Source: an uncultured Oscillospiraceae bacterium
GTDB lineage: Bacteria; Bacillota; Clostridia; Oscillospirales; Acutalibacteraceae
Assembly: GCA_900543215.1 (NCBI GenBank)
Contig: UQQR01000031.1
Location: forward strand, 1-18,489
Direction of reading: 5' to 3'
DNA length: 18,489 bases
This document shows, piece after piece, positions 13,345 through 18,489 of this stretch. The position numbers were made by a program, and so were the translations under genes. Positions within the stretch are counted from its first letter, which is position 1, and each line of letters starts with the position of its first letter. The notes under the pieces are model-generated. The model did not search any database. It saw only the letters and a list, made by a program, of their open reading frames with translations, and was not told the origin of the DNA.

Positions 13345-13413
13345 AAAAAATTCCCCAAGGGACTGTGGTAAATAGCACTTCGTAAATGATACCACAATTC
13401 TCGGGGAATTACA
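13345..13413 (-). terminator. Long-stem terminator after the PAP2 gene, overlapping a possible promoter
   Basis: AATTCCCC (13349-13356) pairs with GGGGAATT (13403-13410), and inside it TGTGGTA (13364-13370) with TACCACA (13390-13396); a mismatched internal loop separates them and the apical loop is 19 nt. On the minus strand the stem is followed by T6. It lies about 30 nt past the PAP2 stop and ends about 30 nt before the acyltransferase-like start. A possible promoter, TTCACA then 17 bp then TGTAAT (13413-13408), overlaps the upstream arm. Confidence 0.75.
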
Positions 13414-13441
13414 ATACTTTTTTAACAGTTTGTGAACATTG

Positions 13442-14164
13442 CTATGTTTCCGGCTGCTGGTTACCCGTCGTTATATCCTTTTTGATTTTTTCCCTTTTCC
13501 GTTTTGCCTCAGCGGACCTTGACGGAAGTATATACGCAAACGGGTATGCAACAGCGCAAACTGCCAGACCGGCTATAATATCGACTGCGGAATGCTGCTT
13601 TAAAAATACCGTTGATATGCTTATAAGTACGGTTGAAATGACAATGGGAATTTGCAGCGACGGCTTTAAAAGCGGCTTGCATTGCCATGTTGTGAACAGC
13701 ACCGCAAACGAGCCGATAACATGAAGCGAGGGACATACATTGGTATTGGTGTCAAAATTATACAGCTTTTTTACTATGTCCACAAATATATTATCACGCA
13801 AAAACTCGGTCGGCCGCAGCTCCTGCTTATTCGGATATACTATGTAAATTATCGTAGTTATTGTGTAGGTGATAATTATAAAATACATCAGCTTTTTGAA
13901 TGCGGGAACATCAAAAAGAAGCGTATAAATATGTATTCCGGCAAGAAAAACAAACCAAAAATAATACGGAATAACAAAGTATTCACAAAAGGGTATCTTA
14001 CTGTCAAAGGCAATTTCGACAGTGTGATAGGAAAGCTTGAGTCCGCGCTCAAGCAACAAAAAAGCAAGCCCGTAGACCGGCCAGTAAAGAAGTAAAAGTA
14101 AATGCTTAAACTCGGGGGAGCGGATATTCCCCGGTCTTAATTTTCTGTAATCTACCATATGCAC
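13442..14164 (-). CDS. PAP2-superfamily membrane phosphatase or lipid phosphotransferase
   Basis: A 240-residue protein with about six membrane segments. The PAP2 catalytic blocks are present in the shortened form typical of the PAP2_3 group: Arg117-Pro118 (QELRP), Pro-Ser-Leu-His at 145-148 (NVCPSLHV), and His191 with Asp195 (KQHSAVDIIAG), placed at the outer membrane face. Such enzymes remove phosphate from lipid phosphates (phosphatidic acid, undecaprenyl pyrophosphate) or transfer lipid head groups, as in inositol-phosphorylceramide synthase. It is the third gene of the CrtO-like/glycosyltransferase operon, 41 nt after the glycosyltransferase, and a terminator follows. It may supply diacylglycerol for that enzyme, or act on the finished lipid. 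The ribosome site is weak; an ATG two codons in (14158) is an alternative start. Confidence 0.9.
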   Translation of the reverse strand: MHMVDYRKLRPGNIRSPEFKHLLLLLYWPVYGLAFLLLERGLKLSYHTVEIAFDSKIPFCEYFVIPYYFWFVFLAGIHIYTLLFDVPAFKKLMYFIIITYTITTIIYIVYPNKQELRPTEFLRDNIFVDIVKKLYNFDTNTNVCPSLHVIGSFAVLFTTWQCKPLLKPSLQIPIVISTVLISISTVFLKQHSAVDIIAGLAVCAVAYPFAYILPSRSAEAKRKREKIKKDITTGNQQPET

Positions 14165-14205
14165 ACTCTAAATCCTGTCATATTTTAAGTTTTAATGCAA
14201 TGTAT

Positions 14206-15354
14206 TTATTCAAAATTTTGTTTAGTAGGCGTGACAGGTTTGAGTCCTGTCGCACTAAGCACATATTCATATATATACTCGGTTGCGTTGCCCGAAAATT
14301 CCTCGGACAGGGTTTCCGAAATGCTTTTAAGTCTGTCGGGATTTTCAAGATAATCGCAGACTGCGTCGCACAGCTCAAGGTCAGTGTCACGCATATCCGC
14401 ACAGCCGTTGTTCAAAAAGAACTCGATATTCCGAGTTTCACAGCCGGGGACCGCATTTATAAACAGCATCGGGAGCGCCTTGATTGCGGCTTCGGTGGTG
14501 CTGAGTCCCCCCGGTTTTGTAAGAATAAGGTCCGCGGCGTCCATATAAAGGGGCATTTTGTTTGTAAAGCCTATCACATGGCAATTTTCAGGCAGTTGTT
14601 TTTTTGTAAGCATCTTAAAAAGCCTTACATTGCTTCCGCAGATTATTACAAGCGTTGCGTCGGGCGGCAGATATTCCGGTAATTCCTCCGCAAGCGATTT
14701 TATAGGACCGCAGCCCATACTTCCGCACATAAGCAGTACGGTTTTACGGTTTTCCGGCAGAGAAAGGGCAAGTCTAGCAGCTTTTTTTTCGGTTTTCGTG
14801 TAAAATGCCTCTCTTACCGGTATGCCTGACGGAACAAGCTTTGATACCGGCAGACCGTTTTCGGCAAATTCCTTAATCAGCCTTTTGTGCGGAATAAAGT
14901 ATGCGTCCATAGAGGTCTGATTGACCCCCGGAGAGCAGGTATAATCCGTTGCCACAAAGTAGCACGGGAGCGATACTCTGCGCCTGCGTTTAAGCTCCGT
15001 TACCATCATAGCGGAAAAAACATGGGTGCATATGATTGCGTCATAGCTGTTTTCCGCCAAAAATTCCGAAAGGGAATCACACCCCTTGGTGACAAGCTCG
15101 TATATTAAGGATTCATCGCCGTTTTTCGGGGGATGGTTTTCCTCAAAACGGTAGCTTACTCCAAAGAGTTTCGGCAGTCTTCTGTATATAAATACATGAC
15201 CCTTGCTTATAAGCTTTGATTTTTCGGGCGACCAGAAAGAAAGGGCGTCCTTTATATCGCAATCGGCGTTTTGTTTAATAAATTGTTCCTTTATAGCTTT
15301 TGCGGCGGAGTTGTGACCTTCGCCGGTGTTACAGGACAGTATCAGCAAGCGCAC
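14206..15354 (-). CDS. MGDG-synthase/UgtP-like lipid glycosyltransferase (GT28)
   Basis: A 382-residue GT-B glycosyltransferase. The N-terminus (LILSCNTGEGHNSAAKAI) is the MGDG_synth domain signature, with the glycine-rich loop at 11-14. The C-terminal half has LLMCGSMGCGPI and LILTKPGGLSTTEAA, the UDP-sugar-binding region of family 28. Relatives include plant monogalactosyl-diacylglycerol synthase and Bacillus UgtP, which transfer glucose or galactose from UDP-sugar to diacylglycerol on the inner face of the membrane; MurG is a more distant relative. The donor and acceptor here are inferred. It overlaps the CrtO-like gene by 26 nt and precedes PAP2, so all three are one operon. UDP-galactose could come from nearby galE, and the product could anchor a polymer made by the LTA-synthase-like protein. 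Confidence 0.92.
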   Translation of the reverse strand: MRLLILSCNTGEGHNSAAKAIKEQFIKQNADCDIKDALSFWSPEKSKLISKGHVFIYRRLPKLFGVSYRFEENHPPKNGDESLIYELVTKGCDSLSEFLAENSYDAIICTHVFSAMMVTELKRRRRVSLPCYFVATDYTCSPGVNQTSMDAYFIPHKRLIKEFAENGLPVSKLVPSGIPVREAFYTKTEKKAARLALSLPENRKTVLLMCGSMGCGPIKSLAEELPEYLPPDATLVIICGSNVRLFKMLTKKQLPENCHVIGFTNKMPLYMDAADLILTKPGGLSTTEAAIKALPMLFINAVPGCETRNIEFFLNNGCADMRDTDLELCDAVCDYLENPDRLKSISETLSEEFSGNATEYIYEYVLSATGLKPVTPTKQNFE

Positions 15355-15826
15355 GGTTGACTTTTTCCTCCCTTTTAAGAAGTCGTTTTTTAAGCTTTAT
15401 CAAATGCGGTCGGTTATACCGCTGTATAAGAATAAACGGTGTGTTCAAAACAATAAAGACCGCAACAAGCAGTATGCCTATATGATTTTTCCAAATAAAG
15501 TAAATGCCAAATGACAGTACGCTTAAACCGCAGTGTATACATTCGGCTACGCAGGTTTCCTTTATGAGCGCGCCCACGCTTTCACCGGTCGCACCGTATG
15601 ATATTTTTTTAGGCAGCATATCGCGCATAACGCGGCTCATATCCGGAAGCTTTTCTTTCCATTTTTTTATACCTATGCGGTCATATATCTTCCCGTTTTT
15701 TTCAAAATTCATAGGTTTGTACGGGAATTTTTCTTCATTGAACCAGCAACGGGGCAGGGATTCGCCGATATAATGGGCAAGAATTCCGATTACAGCCACA
15801 TAAACCACACTTATCAGAAATTTCAT
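15329..15826 (-). CDS. CrtO-like (glycosyl-4,4'-diaponeurosporenoate acyltransferase family) membrane protein
   Basis: A 165-residue protein with hydrophobic segments near 3-20 and 100-135 and a basic C-terminus. From memory of Staphylococcus aureus CrtO, the same-sized acyltransferase that esterifies the glucose of staphyloxanthin, several stretches correspond: NFEKNGKIYDR with KKWKEKLPD (40-62), A-E-C-I-H at 94-98 (AELIH in CrtO), and QRYNRPHLIKLKKRLLKR (135-152). A role as an acyltransferase acting on a glycosylated lipid is therefore likely. No carotenoid genes are in the window, so the acceptor is probably not a carotenoid. It opens the operon, with GGTGG 5 nt before the ATG and a good promoter upstream, and overlaps the glycosyltransferase by 26 nt. 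Confidence 0.78.
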   Translation of the reverse strand: MKFLISVVYVAVIGILAHYIGESLPRCWFNEEKFPYKPMNFEKNGKIYDRIGIKKWKEKLPDMSRVMRDMLPKKISYGATGESVGALIKETCVAECIHCGLSVLSFGIYFIWKNHIGILLVAVFIVLNTPFILIQRYNRPHLIKLKKRLLKREEKVNRALADTVL

Positions 15827-15893
15827 TGGTCCACCGTTCCGTTAATATTAGGCCGGCTGATAATTTCCGAGAACTCATACAGTCGGCTCACTT

Positions 15894-15922
15894 ATAATAA
15901 CATAAATTGCTCACAGTATCAA
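15894..15922 (-). promoter_or_regulatory. Promoter of the CrtO-like/glycosyltransferase/PAP2 operon
   Basis: On the minus strand TTGATA (15922-15917) and TATTAT (15899-15894) are 17 bp apart. Transcription should start near 15887, about 60 nt before the first ATG. I see no clear operator in the leader. Confidence 0.78.
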
Positions 15923-16007
15923 TAAATATTTTTCTGTACGGATTATATTATGTTCAAATTTCGGCAACAATACGAATTGACAACGCCTTGAAGGAAATAA
16001 TATATAA

Positions 16008-16043
16008 GGACTTTCCCGCAATATTACTTTTGTGGGAAAGCCC
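16008..16043 (-). terminator. Terminator of hcp
   Basis: Arms 16008-16020 and 16031-16043 pair in 11 of 13 positions (core CTTTCCC/GGGAAAG) around 10 nt, 7 nt past the hcp stop. On the minus strand the tail TTATATATTATTT is AU-rich rather than a clean U run. Confidence 0.68.
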
Positions 16044-16050
16044 TGTACAA

Positions 16051-17646
16051 TCAGCCTATAATTGTTTTTAAATCCTCTTCCGGTGTTGTCACGGCGGATA
16101 TTCCGTAATTTATTACAAGAAATTCAAGAATATTAGGCGATATAAACGCGGGAAGTGTCGGCCCTAAGCGGATATTCTTAATTCCGAGATATAAAAGCGT
16201 CAGCAATATGCAAACCGCTTTTTGCTCGTACCAGGAAAGTATTATCGAAAGCGGAAGCTCGTTTACATCGCATCCGAATGCTTCGGCAAGTGCCGTCGCA
16301 ACCTTAATTGCGCCGAATGCGTCGTTGCACTGCCCCATGTCCATAATTCTCGGCAGACCGCCTATTTCTCCCAAATCAAGGTCGTTAAAGCGGAATTTTC
16401 CGCAGGCAAGGGTCAGGATAATGCTTTTTTCGGGAGCTTTTTTTACAAGCTCGGTGTAGTAATTGCGCCCCGAACGCGCGCCGTCGCATCCGCCCACAAG
16501 GAAAAAGTGTTCTATCGCTCCGCTTTTTACGGCTGAAATAATTTTATCGGCATTTTCAAGCACCGTGCCGTGACCGAAGCCTGTCATAACCGTTTCTCCG
16601 CCGTTTATGCCTGTGAACTGTCTGTCCTCGCCGTAACCGCCGAGCTCTAACGCCTTGTTTATAACAGGTGTAAAATCACGGTCACTGCCTATATGGGTAA
16701 CGCCGGGGTAGGATACCGCTTCGGTTGTGAAAATGCGGTCCTTATAGCTGTCCTTGGGCGGCATAAGGCAGTTTGTGGTAAAAATTACGGGAGCGGGTAT
16801 ATCGGCAAATTCCTTTTGCTGATTATGCCACGCCGTGCCGAAATTCCCCTTTAAATGCGGATATTTTTTAAGCTCGGGATAGCCGTGAGCCGGAAGCATC
16901 TCGCCGTGGGTGTATATATTAATTCCCTTGCCCTCGGTTTGCTTTAAAAGCTCCTTTAAATCGTACAGGTCGTGGCCCGAAATTACAATAAACGGTCCCT
17001 TTTCAACCTTGAGCGGTACCGTTACGGGCGTCGGGGTGCCGTAGGCTCCTGTATTGGCCTTGTCAAGCAGCTCCATACATTTATAATTCTTTTCGCCCAC
17101 TTGGAGTGCGATATTAAGCAGTTCTTCAACCGTCAGCTCTTCGCCGAGCGAAAAAAGTGCTTTTGCGAAAAATTCGTTTACCTCGCCGTCCGAAAGACCC
17201 AAAACCTCGGCATGGTAAGCATAAGCCGCCATACCTCTTATTCCGAACAGTATCATTGATTTGAGCGAACGAATGTCCTCGTCACCGTTCCAGATTTCGG
17301 AAATATCGTAGTCGTCGGTTTTTCCGCAGGGTGTGCCGCAAGCCGAGCATTTGGGAGAAAGTCTGTTTTTCTGCCTGCGAACACGCTCTGTAATTTCTTT
17401 GAGCGAATCCGCGTTAAAATTTACATTTGTCACGGTCGCAAAAAGACCCTCGATTATCAGCGAATAAACCTTGCCGTCTATCCGCCTTTTCCCGCTTATC
17501 GCACGGGAAAGTCCTATAAGAGCGCCTGTAAGCTCGTCCTGTAATTTTGCTATATCGGCAGTTTTGCCGCATACGCCTGCTCTGCCTGTGCATCCGGCAC
17601 AGCCTGCCGTTTGCTCGCACTGAAAACAAAACATTTGATTTTCCAT
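16051..17646 (-). CDS. hcp: Hybrid cluster protein / hydroxylamine reductase
   Basis: Hcp is an anaerobic cytoplasmic Fe-S/Fe-S-O enzyme that reduces nitric oxide and hydroxylamine, protecting against nitrosative stress. The ATG at 17646 has GGAGG 7 nt upstream and gives 531 residues; the longer frame from 17673 lacks a ribosome site. The N-terminal cluster cysteines are Cys7, Cys10, Cys19 and Cys26 (C-x2-C-x8-C-x6-C), one residue longer in the last gap than I recall for Desulfovibrio, with an extra Cys16. The hybrid-cluster ligands are all present: His in SGHDLYDL, Glu in HGEMLPAHG, Cys in TTNCLMPP, the persulfide Cys in GGCDGARSGRNYY, Cys in LACGKFRF, Cys in GQCNDAFG, and Glu and Lys in WYEQKAV. 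It is divergent from a Crp/Fnr gene whose likely site lies at -41.5. No hcr reductase follows. Confidence 0.97.
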   Translation of the reverse strand: MENQMFCFQCEQTAGCAGCTGRAGVCGKTADIAKLQDELTGALIGLSRAISGKRRIDGKVYSLIIEGLFATVTNVNFNADSLKEITERVRRQKNRLSPKCSACGTPCGKTDDYDISEIWNGDEDIRSLKSMILFGIRGMAAYAYHAEVLGLSDGEVNEFFAKALFSLGEELTVEELLNIALQVGEKNYKCMELLDKANTGAYGTPTPVTVPLKVEKGPFIVISGHDLYDLKELLKQTEGKGINIYTHGEMLPAHGYPELKKYPHLKGNFGTAWHNQQKEFADIPAPVIFTTNCLMPPKDSYKDRIFTTEAVSYPGVTHIGSDRDFTPVINKALELGGYGEDRQFTGINGGETVMTGFGHGTVLENADKIISAVKSGAIEHFFLVGGCDGARSGRNYYTELVKKAPEKSIILTLACGKFRFNDLDLGEIGGLPRIMDMGQCNDAFGAIKVATALAEAFGCDVNELPLSIILSWYEQKAVCILLTLLYLGIKNIRLGPTLPAFISPNILEFLVINYGISAVTTPEEDLKTIIG

Positions 17647-17686
17647 ATTTATCCTCCGAAAATTTTTTAACACAAAGCAATTTCTC

Positions 17687-17744
17687 TTGTGTTTGCAAAT
17701 GCATTATAGTATAATTCTTTCGGGAAGTATGTTGTTATTACAAC
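17687..17744. promoter_or_regulatory. Overlapping divergent hcp/crp promoters with a Crp/Fnr-type palindrome
   Basis: Plus strand: TTGTGT (17687-17692), 17 bp, TATAAT (17710-17715) for the regulator, start near 17722. Minus strand: TATAAT at 17708-17703 for hcp, start near 17696, with no recognisable -35. The palindrome GTTGT-TATT-ACAAC (17731-17744) is centred at 17737.5, that is -41.5 from the predicted hcp start, the class II activator position, and +15.5 from the regulator's own start, a repressing position. Start sites are predicted from the -10 boxes, so distances can be off by a base or two. Confidence 0.72.
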
Positions 17745-17759
17745 GGAAAAGAGAAAATT

Positions 17760-18437
17760 ATGAACTACGGATTTTTAAGTGAAACAAAGCTTTTCAGCGG
17801 TATAAAGGCAGAAGAAATAAAGGAAGCGCTCAATTGCCTTTCGGGTTATGAAAAAAGCTTTAAAAAGGGCGAAATAATTTACAGAACGGGGCAGACCGTA
17901 ACGGATATGGGACTTGTTGAAGAGGGGAGCGTTAATATAACGGTGAACCTTTATTGGGGAAACAGTATTATTTTAGGCAATATCGAAAAGGGGAAAATTT
18001 TTGCGGAGACCTATGCCGCCGTTTCGGGCAAGGAGATGCTTTGCGACGCGGTTGCGGCTGAGGATTGCAGGGTGCTTTTTATTAATGTCGGCAAATTGCT
18101 TAATGTTTGTAAGAGCACCTGCGGTTTTCATCAGAAAATAATTCATAATCTTTTAAGAATATCCGCAATGAAAAATCTCAACCTCTCCGCAAGAATGCTG
18201 CACACAGCGCCAAAAACAATAAGAGGAAGACTTATTTCGTACTTTTCTCAAATGGCGGCGGAAACGGGCGGCCGTGAATTTACGATACCGTTTTCAAGAC
18301 AGGAGCTTGCGGATTATATAGGCGTGGACAGGAGCGCTTTATCAGCCGAGCTTTCAAAAATGCAAAAGGACGGTATTTTGACATACAGAAAAAATAAATT
18401 CAAACTGAATAAAAACGCTGATTTAATTGTTATGTGA
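17760..18437 (+). CDS. Crp/Fnr-family transcriptional regulator, probable regulator of hcp
   Basis: A 225-residue regulator with an N-terminal cyclic-nucleotide-binding-type beta-roll (about 5-115, including LFSGIKAEEI and FKKGEIIYRTGQ), a dimerisation helix (about 120-148) and a C-terminal winged helix-turn-helix at about 178-205 (SRQELADYIGVDRSALSAEL). It lacks the N-terminal four-cysteine cluster of FNR; cysteines are scattered at 26, 95, 103, 117 and 121, so an FNR-type Fe-S cluster is unlikely. HcpR-type members of this superfamily control hcp in many anaerobes in response to nitric oxide; the divergent position and the intergenic palindrome support that role here. GGAAAAGAG precedes the ATG. 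It is the only plus-strand gene. Its stop codon overlaps the right copy of the 33-bp edge repeat, so a C-terminus altered by an insertion is possible, though length is normal. Confidence 0.93.
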   Translation: MNYGFLSETKLFSGIKAEEIKEALNCLSGYEKSFKKGEIIYRTGQTVTDMGLVEEGSVNITVNLYWGNSIILGNIEKGKIFAETYAAVSGKEMLCDAVAAEDCRVLFINVGKLLNVCKSTCGFHQKIIHNLLRISAMKNLNLSARMLHTAPKTIRGRLISYFSQMAAETGGREFTIPFSRQELADYIGVDRSALSAELSKMQKDGILTYRKNKFKLNKNADLIVM

Positions 18438-18468
18438 AAGACTAACTATTAAAAGTCAAGTCTAAAAA
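18436..18468 (+). repeat. 33-bp repeat, right copy of an edge-to-edge inverted pair
   Basis: Exact reverse complement of 136-168, starting on the second base of the regulator's TGA stop codon. The flanks differ completely from those of the left copy. In this orientation the short internal stem (AGACT/AGTCT) is followed by an A run rather than a T run, so it does not look like a terminator for the upstream gene. The remaining 21 bases to the window edge show nothing recognisable. Confidence 0.8.
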
Positions 18469-18489
18469 TCAAAAACTGTTGTGAATTGA

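Noticed and set aside
13682..14095. 137-codon plus-strand frame opposite the PAP2 gene
   Set aside because: It is fully antisense to a PAP2 protein with intact catalytic motifs, and is Lys/Tyr-rich shadow sequence without a ribosome site.
17760..18437. Regulator as an oxygen-sensing FNR with an Fe-S cluster
   Set aside because: The characteristic N-terminal cysteine group is absent; its five cysteines are scattered through the sensor and hinge regions.

Overview
The window reads as a chromosomal segment of a Gram-positive anaerobe of class Clostridia, probably an Oscillospiraceae/Ruminococcaceae-type gut organism. The reasons are an anaerobe-type hybrid cluster protein, a YidC/SpoIIIJ-Jag pair, an LTA-synthase-family protein, a lysozyme with aromatic cell-wall-binding-type repeats, strong AGGAGG-type ribosome sites and vegetative TTGACA/TATAAT promoters. 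This placement is inferred from protein character, not from a marker gene. Nineteen genes are supported (18 proteins, one tRNA). All are on the minus strand except the last, a Crp/Fnr regulator.

Layout in plus coordinates; minus-strand genes are transcribed right to left. 1-244: edge sequence with a small hairpin, a 33-bp repeat and the murA terminator. 245-1531: murA with its own consensus promoter. 1727-4520: the conserved cluster rpmH-rnpA-yidD-yidC-jag, promoter upstream of rpmH and terminator after jag; neither dnaA nor mnmE flanks it. 4669-7954: a tightly overlapping operon of LTA-synthase-like protein, Nudix hydrolase and LOG-family protein. 7955-8293: a gene-free spacer with two copies of an extended -10 promoter sequence exactly 160 bp apart and five consecutive hairpins. 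8294-10186: secreted GH25 lysozyme with sixteen 22-residue repeats. 10251-10327: tRNA-Arg(CCG). 10362-12403: galE and class II fructose-bisphosphate aldolase. 12473-13315: an acyltransferase-fold protein that has lost its catalytic motif. 13442-15826: an operon of CrtO-like acyltransferase, MGDG-synthase/UgtP-like glycosyltransferase and PAP2 phosphatase. 16051-17646: hybrid cluster protein Hcp. 17760-18437: divergent Crp/Fnr regulator.

Most of the content serves the cell envelope: peptidoglycan precursor synthesis (MurA), membrane protein insertion (YidC, YidD, Jag), polyglycerolphosphate polymer synthesis (LTA-synthase family), glycolipid synthesis and modification (glycosyltransferase, CrtO-like, PAP2), UDP-sugar supply (GalE) and a wall-targeted lysozyme. 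The hcp/crp pair forms a separate nitrosative-stress module, whose intergenic palindrome sits where a class II activator of hcp should bind.

The most unusual observations are: (1) a perfect 33-bp inverted repeat near the two window edges; (2) the CrtO-like/glycosyltransferase/PAP2 operon, which suggests an uncharacterised acylated glycolipid; (3) the hairpin array with duplicated promoter upstream of the LTA-synthase operon; and (4) the overlapping divergent hcp/crp promoters. I did not see a CRISPR array, a recognisable transposase gene or a phage module.
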